DNA from: an uncultured Granulosicoccus sp.
Lineage (GTDB): Bacteria; Pseudomonadota; Gammaproteobacteria; Granulosicoccales; Granulosicoccaceae
Assembly (NCBI GenBank): GCA_938016235.1
Contig: CALLPU010000514.1
Span: 1-17,245 of the forward strand
Direction of reading: 5' to 3'
DNA length: 17,245 nt
In this document: in pieces, positions 1 through 6,560 of the stretch
Layout: the number at the start of each line of letters is the position of its first letter
Position numbering within the stretch: position 1 is the stretch's first letter
Notes under the pieces: model-generated
What the model was told of the DNA's origin: nothing
Database searches by the model: none
The model's input: only the letters and a program-made list of their open reading frames with translations
Translations under genes and position numbers: made by a program

Positions 1-662
1 AAAACGCAGCAAGCCAGAGCAAAAAACAGCGACAGGTTCAACGGGGTTCGCGTGACCTCCATACCAAACCAGCCGAGGAACTCGTGCATGAACGGCAACC
101 AGGCTGATTCGTCGAAAACGCGCGACTCCGGTGACATCTGACCTGGCTTGATCAGGACATTGACCAGCAGGTACACCATGATCGATGCTGCTATGAAATT
201 GAACATGATGGTAGTGATAACGATGTGACTGCCGCGGTGCGCCTGCAACCAGGCGGGAATGAAGGCCCAGGCCGCGCCGAACAAACCAGCAGCCATGATG
301 CCTATCGGTATCAGTAGTATCGCCGGCAGGTACTGATCCAGCAGCAGGAACACAAGGCCCACGCCCAGCCCGCCAATATATGCTTGCCCTTCCCCGCCAA
401 TATTGAACAGGTTGGCATGAAAGGCAACCGCCACGGCCAGACCCGTGAAAATAAAGTTGGTGGTGTAATAGAGCGTGTAACCAATCGCTTCGTCGTAGCC
501 AAAAGCGCCGTTGATCATGATGCCAACCGCTTCTATCGGATTCACACCGATGGCCAGCATGATCAGCCCGGCAAAGAACAACGCCACGATAATGTTCAAG
601 ACCGGAATAACACCAATTTCAAGCCATGCCGGTAATGGGATACTACTGGTACTCACACTCAT
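1..662 (-). CDS. BMP-type nucleoside ABC transporter, permease subunit 1 (partial, 3' end cut by window)
   Basis: This is the inner-membrane permease of an ABC importer, of the branched-chain/sugar permease superfamily (BPD_transp_2) that accompanies BMP-family binding proteins. About 220 residues are visible; the C-terminal part lies beyond the left edge. Hydrophobic segments appear at about residues 17-40, 66-85, 97-108, 113-135, 146-168 and from 209 on. The family motif NIGGEGQ is at 87-93, and a helix ending HIVITTIMFNFIA (146-158) matches the region usually written NEVI-T-MLNYIA. The start ATG lies inside the end of the ATPase gene (ATGA, 4-bp overlap), so translation is probably coupled to it. 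A second permease gene would be expected beyond the edge. Substrate is inferred to be a nucleoside from the binding protein family and the nearby hydrolase and ribokinase. The family call is firm; the substrate is less certain. Confidence 0.9.
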   Translation of the reverse strand, partial: MSVSTSSIPLPAWLEIGVIPVLNIIVALFFAGLIMLAIGVNPIEAVGIMINGAFGYDEAIGYTLYYTTNFIFTGLAVAVAFHANLFNIGGEGQAYIGGLGVGLVFLLLDQYLPAILLIPIGIMAAGLFGAAWAFIPAWLQAHRGSHIVITTIMFNFIAASIMVYLLVNVLIKPGQMSPESRVFDESAWLPFMHEFLGWFGMEVTRTPLNLSLFFALACCV

Positions 663-2347
663 GCGGCCGAGTCTCGGGCTGAATCACGTGTTGAGTCTCG
701 CATGGCATCCTGAGCTGACCTGGTCGCACCTCGTCCATCGTCGTTATGTGCATTCGCCATCATCAGACCCAGCTGTGTCTTGTTGGCATCACGCCCGTTG
801 ATCTCGGCGACAATCTGGCCCTCGTACATCACCACGATGCGATCAGCCAACGCCATGATTTCATCCAGCTCCACCGACACCAGCAAAACGGCACAACCAC
901 CGTCGCGCATTTCAATGATCTTTTCGTGGATAAGCTCAATGGCACCAATGTCGACACCGCGAGTTGGCTGCCCCACCAACAGCACATCCGGCGCTTTTTC
1001 CAGTTCACGTGCAAGGATCAGTTTCTGCTGATTCCCCCCGGAGAAAGAGGCTGACTTGAGTTTGGGATCGCCGGGGCGAACGTCAAAACCGCTCATCAGG
1101 TTTCGACAAGCGTTGCGTATGGTGTCCAGCTGTAACAACCCGCGCAGATTGAACTGTGTTGAGCGCTGGTAACCCAGTACAGAACTTTCCGCAGCAGTGA
1201 ATGCCTTCACCAGCCCCAGCTTGAGACGATCTTCAGGCACGTGGTGCACCTTGTTAGCGCGCATCTGCGAAGGGCCTATCGGATTCTCAGCGGTTGTTTT
1301 CTGGCCGTTGATCACGAAATGACCGGTACCCGGTGGTGTAATACCCGACAACACTTCCAACAGCATGCTCTGGCCATTACCAGCCACTCCAGCCACGCCG
1401 AGAATTTCACCTCGCTTGACGGACAAGGACAGATTCTTCAGCCGGGTTTTACCACTGTTGTCGACCACACCAAGATCGACGACCTCAATGCCCAGCGGCG
1501 TATCGTCTGGTAGTGACTCTACCCTGTGATAGCTTTTCGTTTCCAGCTTGCGACCCACCATGAGCTCAGCCAGTTCGCTCATAGTGGTGTCTGCGGTATT
1601 CAAATGGGCCACCATTTCACCCATTCGAAGCACAGAAACAGTATCGGTTACGTCCATTATTTCACGCAGCTTGTGCGTGATCAGGATAACGGTGACACCG
1701 CGTTCTTTCAGTGCATTCAGTACGCGAAACAGTTGATCAGCTTCCTGTGGTGTCAGCACACCGGTAGGCTCATCAAGAATCAGAATTTCAGCATGCCGAT
1801 AGAGCGCTTTTAGAATTTCAGTTCGCTGTTGCTCCCCGACGGGCAGGTCAGACACGAGTGTGTCGACGTGAACAGACAACTGATACTCGTCAGCCAGACG
1901 CTGCAGCTCCGAGCGTGCGTCTTTGGCGCTGTGTGACAGGAGTGCGTGGTCTTCAGCACCCAGCATGACGTTCTCGAGAACGCTGAAGGTATCGACCAGC
2001 ATGAAGTGCTGGTGAACCATACCGATGCCGGCATCGATCGCATCGCGCGAGCTGGTGATGGATACGGATTTACCGTTGATGAGCACATCTCCCGAATCAG
2101 CCTGGTAAAAGCCGTAGAGAATACTCATCAAGGTGGATTTTCCGGCCCCGTTCTCTCCCACAATGCCGTGGATGGTGCCGCGTCGAACACGCAGGTCGAT
2201 GTCCTTGTTGGCTCGAACGGCACCGAAGCGTTTGGAGATACCACGCAACTCAATGGCGTAATCCATGGAGGGGGTTGCCGCGTCGGGTGTCGATGCCGAT
2301 GGGGAAGCAGCGCTCCCCGCAACGGCATCGGTATTACGACCGCTCAT
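659..2347 (-). CDS. BMP-type nucleoside/sugar ABC transporter, double ATP-binding subunit
   Basis: This is a fused two-domain ATPase energising the importer on the cytoplasmic face. Numbering from the ATG at 2347 (562 residues), the first nucleotide-binding domain has Walker A GENGAGKST (64-72), Q-loop HQHF (112-115), an atypical signature LPVGEQQ and Walker B ILILDEP (188-194). The second has Walker A GVAGNGQSM lacking the lysine, signature FSGGNQQK (435-442) and a degenerate Walker B reading LLVGQPTRGVD. One normal and one degenerate site is usual for this sugar/nucleoside ATPase family. A GTG two codons upstream (2353) is an alternative start; I prefer the ATG, which has a nearby but poorly spaced GGGTG. 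About 28 low-complexity residues precede the domain, and the C terminus ends in repeated Arg-Asp-Ser triplets. It follows the binding-protein gene by 83 bp and overlaps the permease by 4 bp. Confidence 0.95.
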   Translation of the reverse strand: MSGRNTDAVAGSAASPSASTPDAATPSMDYAIELRGISKRFGAVRANKDIDLRVRRGTIHGIVGENGAGKSTLMSILYGFYQADSGDVLINGKSVSITSSRDAIDAGIGMVHQHFMLVDTFSVLENVMLGAEDHALLSHSAKDARSELQRLADEYQLSVHVDTLVSDLPVGEQQRTEILKALYRHAEILILDEPTGVLTPQEADQLFRVLNALKERGVTVILITHKLREIMDVTDTVSVLRMGEMVAHLNTADTTMSELAELMVGRKLETKSYHRVESLPDDTPLGIEVVDLGVVDNSGKTRLKNLSLSVKRGEILGVAGVAGNGQSMLLEVLSGITPPGTGHFVINGQKTTAENPIGPSQMRANKVHHVPEDRLKLGLVKAFTAAESSVLGYQRSTQFNLRGLLQLDTIRNACRNLMSGFDVRPGDPKLKSASFSGGNQQKLILARELEKAPDVLLVGQPTRGVDIGAIELIHEKIIEMRDGGCAVLLVSVELDEIMALADRIVVMYEGQIVAEINGRDANKTQLGLMMANAHNDDGRGATRSAQDAMRDSTRDSARDSAA

Positions 2348-2371
2348 GATCACCCAACAGTCTCGATGGTG

Positions 2372-2382
2372 TTGCAGTGCAA
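2372..2382. promoter_or_regulatory. 11-bp palindrome between binding-protein and ATPase genes
   Basis: TTGCAGTGCAA is a perfect 5+1+5 palindrome about 25 nt upstream of the ATPase start codon. The one-base centre rules out an ordinary RNA hairpin, so if functional it would be a protein-binding site. The same 9-bp core recurs upstream of the thioesterase and crotonase genes at 11559-11569. No regulator is recognised and chance occurrence is quite possible. Confidence 0.15.
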
Positions 2383-2430
2383 TCCATCAATACCACCTGC
2401 TGTTAAAGAGATTGTGTCAATACTCGCTGA

Positions 2431-3426
2431 TCAGTAGGTGCAGGCGTTGTCGCTCATGTAGTCGTGAACTGAAATTTCACCGGCTACGATGGACGCAGCT
2501 GCTGCTTCAACCGCCGCCTTCATGTCAGCAGTGATCAGGCTTTCGTTGTTCTCATCCAGTGCCCAGCCTACACCTTCTTCTGCCAGGCCAAGTACTTTCA
2601 TGCCCGGCTCCCAGGTGCCGTTCATGGCTTCGTTGAAAGCGTTGTATGCAGCAACATCAACACGCTTGAGCATGGACGTCAGCATGGTGCCCGGATGCAG
2701 GTAGTTCTGGTTGGAGTCAACACCGATTGCGAGCTTTCCACCGTCTTTGGCAGCCTGGTATACCCCGACGCCGGTACCACCGGCAGCGGCGTAAATCACA
2801 TCAACACCCCGGTCGAACTGACCCTTCGCCAGTTCACTACCCCGACCCGGATCGTTCCAGGCAGACGGTGTTGTTCCTGTCATGTTCTGAATGACATCGA
2901 CTGATGCATCAGCGTGCTTTGCACCCTGCTCGTAGCCACAGGCAAAACGACGAATCAACGGGATGTCCATACCACCGACGAACCCGACCATGTCGGATTC
3001 GGACGCCATGGCTGCGAGAAGACCCACCAGAAACGAGCCCTCCTGTTCCTTGAACACCACCGACTGCACGTTGGGCAGATCGACGACACCATCAATGATC
3101 GTGAATTTGGTGTCAGGAAATTCCTTGGCAACCGTTTCCATGGGGCCTGCCTGCGCGAACCCCACACCTAGAATAGGGTTGGCACCACGCTGAGCCATGC
3201 GTCGGATGGCCTGCTCGCGCTGCGTCTCGTTGGTGACTTCGAACTCACGGTATTCGACACCAGATTCGGCCTTGAATCGTTCTACGCCGTCGTAAACGCC
3301 CTGGTTGAAGGACTTGTCGAACTTTCCGCCCATGTCAAACACGACGGCTGGTGAGATATCGGCTGCAGATACCGCGGATGCAGCGAACAGCATCCCGGCA
3401 ACGACACCCAAGCGTGAGATTGTCAT
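2431..3426 (-). CDS. BMP-family (PnrA/Med-like) periplasmic nucleoside-binding protein
   Basis: This is the substrate-binding protein of the ABC importer, 331 residues. Residues 1 to about 21 form a classical signal peptide ending ASAVSA before ADISP. There is no lipobox cysteine, so it should be a free periplasmic protein, unlike the lipoprotein members of Gram-positives and spirochaetes. Family landmarks are GKFDKSFNQGVYDG near the mature N terminus and GFVGGMDIPLIRRF followed by GYEQGA in the middle, as in PnrA/BmpA proteins that bind purine nucleosides. The start at 3426 is chosen over an in-frame upstream codon (3477) because it begins the signal peptide and has GAGGA eight bases upstream. 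It is the first gene of the transporter operon. Nucleoside as substrate is family knowledge supported by the nucleoside hydrolase and ribokinase genes upstream; which nucleoside cannot be told from the sequence. Confidence 0.93.
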   Translation of the reverse strand: MTISRLGVVAGMLFAASAVSAADISPAVVFDMGGKFDKSFNQGVYDGVERFKAESGVEYREFEVTNETQREQAIRRMAQRGANPILGVGFAQAGPMETVAKEFPDTKFTIIDGVVDLPNVQSVVFKEQEGSFLVGLLAAMASESDMVGFVGGMDIPLIRRFACGYEQGAKHADASVDVIQNMTGTTPSAWNDPGRGSELAKGQFDRGVDVIYAAAGGTGVGVYQAAKDGGKLAIGVDSNQNYLHPGTMLTSMLKRVDVAAYNAFNEAMNGTWEPGMKVLGLAEEGVGWALDENNESLITADMKAAVEAAAASIVAGEISVHDYMSDNACTY

Positions 3427-3434
3427 AGTGTTGG

Positions 3435-3439
3435 TCCTC
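3435..3439 (-). promoter_or_regulatory. Ribosome binding site of the BMP binding-protein gene
   Basis: GAGGA on the minus strand lies eight bases upstream of the ATG at 3426. It settles the start at the signal peptide rather than at the in-frame codon 51 bases further upstream. Confidence 0.6.
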
Positions 3440-3504
3440 GATAAATGGGTAACGGCTCGGCCGAAATCACACCGCAATGACGCATCAGCGGCCGCCAGAT
3501 TTCG

Positions 3505-3513
3505 AGTGTATCA
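3505..3513 (-). promoter_or_regulatory. Possible extended -10 promoter of the transporter operon
   Basis: Read on the minus strand, TGATACACT fits an extended -10 element (TG-N-TAnnnT), placing a transcription start about 70 nt upstream of the binding-protein ATG. I see no convincing -35 hexamer at the right distance, which extended -10 promoters can do without. It lies in the 249-bp gap between the small winged-helix-like gene and the transporter operon, where a promoter is expected. Nothing else in that gap looks coding. Confidence 0.3.
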
Positions 3514-3675
3514 CGAACCCTTTTCCGCACACGTGCCCCATGTGATGCCAGTCTGGTCAGGCTACTCGGTGCGCCCACCCACGGATGGCCCGGTTCAGCA
3601 CGAGGCACACGATCAGCTTCGTGTACATCTTTCACAGCGACGATTCAGCGGCACGGCACAACCCACGTTCATCGA

Positions 3676-3975
3676 TCAATCGGCCGCCTGATCGGCTTCA
3701 ATGAGCAACTGCGCCAGCTCGGGAAAGCTGTCCTTGTAGTAGTACGGTGAGGTCTGATCCGGGCTTTGCGGGTTCTCCTCATTAACACCGTAGTCCAGTC
3801 CTTTTTCACTCAGCACTTTGTACTTCTTGATGACGCCCGGGCGAGTTGAGCTCTCTCGCGTTGCTTCTTCGAGCAAGCCGATTTTCAACATCAGCTTGTT
3901 GGCCTTGACCGCCGATAACGCAATGTCATGCTCCTTCAGCAGTTTGGTTATGGATTCGACGTCTTTACCTTTCAT
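3676..3975 (-). CDS. Small hypothetical protein, winged-helix-like
   Basis: This 99-residue, largely charged, soluble protein has no signal peptide or membrane segment. I do not recognise a named family. The first half (DVESITKLLKEHDIALSAVK followed by ANKLMLKIGLLEE) reads like a helix-turn-helix. It is followed by a basic stretch (RPGVIKKYKVLSEKGLDYG) typical of a winged-helix beta hairpin and by an aromatic, acidic tail containing YYYKDSFPELAQLL. The layout resembles small DNA-binding or KilA-C/antirepressor-like domains, but that is inference. The ATG at 3975 is preferred over an in-frame GTG at 4017, whose extra residues look unlike the rest. It lies between the Kef-like gene and the transporter operon on the same strand, with a possible promoter of its own, so a local regulatory role is conceivable but unproven. 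Confidence 0.7.
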   Translation of the reverse strand: MKGKDVESITKLLKEHDIALSAVKANKLMLKIGLLEEATRESSTRPGVIKKYKVLSEKGLDYGVNEENPQSPDQTSPYYYKDSFPELAQLLIEADQAAD

Positions 3976-4041
3976 GACACTCTCACATTGCGCTCTGAAT
4001 AGCCTGAAAAATACCACGACCCATCGGTTCGTCGCGACCTG

Positions 4042-4069
4042 AGAATACTCTGCCGTGGAATCGGTTCAA
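4042..4069 (-). promoter_or_regulatory. Possible sigma-70 promoter upstream of the small winged-helix-like gene
   Basis: On the minus strand TTGAAC is followed after 16 bases by TATTCT, each matching four of six consensus positions. The -35 overlaps the stop codon of the Kef-like gene and the predicted start lies about 60 nt before the ATG at 3975. It would let the small gene be expressed apart from the genes upstream. The match is moderate only. Confidence 0.3.
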
Positions 4070-5763
4070 TCACGCGGCTCTGCCGTCGGCTGCGACTCCA
4101 GTGCAGCATCGCGAAAGCGTTCCGCCAGAGCCTGCGCATCAAGCGGGCTGACACCCACAAGCTCCAGCGTATCCTCCCCCATCAGCAAAGCGGTTTCAAA
4201 GGTCTCGCTGTAGGCACGATCGGCTCCACCACGCAATAGTCGATGTTCGTCGGCCGTATTCACCGCTCTGGCAAGCAGAATCATGTGCGGGTATTCACGC
4301 CGAATGCGCTTGAGCAGATCGGCTGCCGCTTCGGGATCATCAATGGCAATGATCATCACGGCAGCTTGCGACGCACCCGCAGCTTCCAGCAGGTCAGGCC
4401 GCAGCGCATCCCCATAGAATCCCACAAACCCATCTGCCCGCAGTTCGGCAAATCGATCCGGATTGTGGTCGATGACGACCGCTCGAAAACCATTTTCCTG
4501 AAGCATTCGAGCCACCACGCGCCCCACCCGCCCATAGCCTGCGATGATGACTTGTGAATCAGCGGTTGCACCCACCTCAATGCCCGTTTCGGTTTGCTGC
4601 CGTGCAGGCACGTTATCGCGGCGTGCTGCAAAAAACAGCAGTATCGGTGTGGTGAGCATCGACAGGGCAACCACCAGCACCAGCTGGGCTGCCAGTTTGT
4701 CGGGAATGGCTTGGTAGGTGATGGCCATGGCAATGACCACGAATGCCAGCTCACCGCTCTGCGCCAGTACCGTCGCCAACCAGATACGTTGTCGGCGCGG
4801 CACGGCAGAGTAGCGCAGGATATTTCGCACGATCCAGGCCTTCACTACCACCAATAGCGCGACCAGCGCAAAGGTCTCAAGGGGTTTGCGAATGAATGTG
4901 CCAAAATCAATCTGCATGCCGGTTGAAATGAAAAACATACCCACCAGTAGACCGCTGAACGGATGAATCGCAATGCGGATAGCGGAACCGTATTCTGAGC
5001 GGATGAGCAGCAACCCGCCCAGCAAGGCACCCAGCTCCAACGGCAAATCCAGAGCCTGAACAATCAGCAGCATGCCGATAATGAGAAGCAACGCAAAGGC
5101 GGCAAAAACCTCATCAAGACCCACACTGACAACGTACCGAAATACACGCCGCAACAGCAGATGCCCGAATATGCCGAAGCCTCCCAATACCACCAGACCC
5201 ATCACCACTTTCGGCCAGGGACTGCCCTGGGTTATCGCTGCATCCAGACTGAGCAGCGGCAAAAACACAATGACCGGTACCATTGCCATCGATTGCGTCA
5301 ATAGCAGTTGATGACCCGTCTCGGTGAGCGGCGATCCCGTCGGGTAGCGTTCATTAAACGCATGTGATGCCACAGCCTCTGAGGAAATGGACAGCGCAAG
5401 CCCTGCCACCAGCGCGTGATGCCACGGGTGGCCAATCAGCATCCCGACCAGCGTGACCACCAGCGCTGTCAGGCAGAACTGCAACACACCCAGAGAGATC
5501 AGATCACCGAGAAGACGATGCACCCGCGCAGGCGTTGCCTGCAGCGCCACGAGAAACAGGAGCAGCACAGTGGCCACCCGGGAAAACAGCTCGATATGCT
5601 GCGCATCCCGTATCAGGGCCAGACCCCATGGGCCAATCAGAATGCCGGCAAAAAGATAGCCGAATACCGGACCCAGCCCCAGACGTTTGGCACTGGGAAC
5701 CGCGAGTAATCCCGCTAACAGGTAGATAAAGATGTTGAGCAGCAGGCTGTTGGATTCACTCAT
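4066..5763 (-). CDS. Kef-type cation/proton antiporter homologue (CPA2) with RCK domain; key acidic residues missing
   Basis: This is a 565-residue inner-membrane protein that aligns along its length with E. coli KefC as I recall it. It has about 12 hydrophobic segments (1-380), then a cytosolic RCK/TrkA-N domain (about 403-520) with the nucleotide-binding motif GYGRVG (409-414). KefC normally effluxes K+ in exchange for H+ under glutathione-adduct control. Several acidic positions are changed here. The QD pair in the ion-binding helix (LLFQDIAAIP in KefC) is Q157-S158 (LLLTQSMAMVP). GLELDP is ALQATP (73-78). The regulatory loop ALESDIEPF is AIRIAIHPF (261-269). The glutathione-contacting Arg just before ETFE in KefC is Ser519. 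The C terminus is about 55 residues shorter. The start has GGAG eight bases upstream. It lies 83 bp after the amidotransferase gene. The fold is certain; antiport activity is doubtful. Confidence 0.93.
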   Translation of the reverse strand: MSESNSLLLNIFIYLLAGLLAVPSAKRLGLGPVFGYLFAGILIGPWGLALIRDAQHIELFSRVATVLLLFLVALQATPARVHRLLGDLISLGVLQFCLTALVVTLVGMLIGHPWHHALVAGLALSISSEAVASHAFNERYPTGSPLTETGHQLLLTQSMAMVPVIVFLPLLSLDAAITQGSPWPKVVMGLVVLGGFGIFGHLLLRRVFRYVVSVGLDEVFAAFALLLIIGMLLIVQALDLPLELGALLGGLLLIRSEYGSAIRIAIHPFSGLLVGMFFISTGMQIDFGTFIRKPLETFALVALLVVVKAWIVRNILRYSAVPRRQRIWLATVLAQSGELAFVVIAMAITYQAIPDKLAAQLVLVVALSMLTTPILLFFAARRDNVPARQQTETGIEVGATADSQVIIAGYGRVGRVVARMLQENGFRAVVIDHNPDRFAELRADGFVGFYGDALRPDLLEAAGASQAAVMIIAIDDPEAAADLLKRIRREYPHMILLARAVNTADEHRLLRGGADRAYSETFETALLMGEDTLELVGVSPLDAQALAERFRDAALESQPTAEPRD

Positions 5764-5764
5764 G

Positions 5765-5827
5765 TCTGGCTCTCCAACTCAACTCCAGCGACAGTGCCTT
5801 GTTCAGGCCAGTGTAATACGAGCCAGA
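5765..5827. repeat. 8-bp inverted repeat in the leader of the Kef-like gene
   Basis: TCTGGCTC (5765-5772) and its exact reverse complement GAGCCAGA (5820-5827) flank 47 bases between the amidotransferase stop and the Kef-like start. In the minus-strand transcript the start-proximal arm overlaps the Shine-Dalgarno GGAG (5772-5775), so pairing could mask ribosome binding. The loop is long and an 8-bp match could arise by chance. There is no T-run, so it is not a terminator. Confidence 0.2.
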
Positions 5828-5846
5828 GACGATAGAGTGCAGCTTC

Positions 5847-6554
5847 CTATGCGCAGCTATTCGTCCAGCGTGTCAGAAATCCATCCAGCCAATGGGTGAT
5901 TGACGCATCGTGGGCGTGTGCGTCTTTCATCATACGCGCGCGTTGTTCATCATTCAGCCGCCCGGTCGGACGCTGGCGATTTCTTTCGTGCCAGATGGCC
6001 AGCACTTCAGCATTCACCTCGGGATGAAATTGTACGCCAAGCACCTTGTCGTTGAGTGCATAGGCCTGGTTCGGAAACTCATCGCCCGTTGCAATTCTCT
6101 GCGTACCCGATGGCAGCTCGAAACCCTCTGAGTGCCACTGCATGACCGTCAACGGCTCACCCAGAAATTGCGGGTGCTCAGGCACGGGATCCACTCGGCA
6201 AAAACCGACCTCTTTTATCTCTTCATCGTGGGGTTGAACACGTGCGCCCAACACACGAGCCAGCATCTGGGCGCCCAGACAAATTCCAAAATACGGAGTG
6301 TCCTGTTCCAGACACGCCTCAACGAACGACAGTTCACGCCGTACCCAATCATGGTCTGTGCAATCGTTGGCGCTGTTTGCACCGCCGAAAACGATAACCC
6401 CGGAGTAACCTGCCGGATCGGGAAAAGGCTGATCGGACACGGGATAACACCAATCAACGGCTCGATTGTTTGCCTCCATCCAGCGCGTGCAGCGATCCAT
6501 ATTCCAGTTTTCGGAATGTTTCACAAAAAGATAACGCTGGGTACTGCCACTCAT
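5847..6554 (-). CDS. Class I glutamine amidotransferase-like protein (GuaA/YfeJ type)
   Basis: This 235-residue cytosolic protein has a complete glutamine amidotransferase class I domain. The nucleophile elbow YFGICLGAQ puts the catalytic cysteine at 92, and GVQFHPEV supplies His177 and Glu179, so the triad is intact. An oxyanion-type turn VFGGANSAND is at 55-64. There is no attached synthetase domain, so it belongs to the stand-alone members resembling GMP synthase glutaminase subunits, whose substrates are mostly undefined. Possibilities are hydrolysis of a gamma-glutamyl compound or donation of ammonia to a partner not seen here. The ATG at 6554 follows the lipoprotein stop by 6 bp, so the two are likely co-transcribed. 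A link to purine metabolism is tempting given the nucleoside genes next door, but it is only inference. Confidence 0.88.
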   Translation of the reverse strand: MSGSTQRYLFVKHSENWNMDRCTRWMEANNRAVDWCYPVSDQPFPDPAGYSGVIVFGGANSANDCTDHDWVRRELSFVEACLEQDTPYFGICLGAQMLARVLGARVQPHDEEIKEVGFCRVDPVPEHPQFLGEPLTVMQWHSEGFELPSGTQRIATGDEFPNQAYALNDKVLGVQFHPEVNAEVLAIWHERNRQRPTGRLNDEQRARMMKDAHAHDASITHWLDGFLTRWTNSCA

Positions 6555-6560
6555 CAGGAC

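Noticed and set aside
659..2347. Degenerate second ATP site of the transporter ATPase as an oddity
   Set aside because: Loss of the Walker A lysine and of the Walker B acidic residues in the second domain is usual in ATPases paired with BMP-type binding proteins.
1946..2437. 163-residue open frame on the plus strand
   Set aside because: It is the shadow of the ATPase gene, whose Walker and signature motifs lie on the other strand.
3427..3675. Possible small gene in the gap before the binding protein
   Set aside because: The open frames in either direction lack a ribosome binding site and domain-like composition; the gap is better explained as a promoter region.
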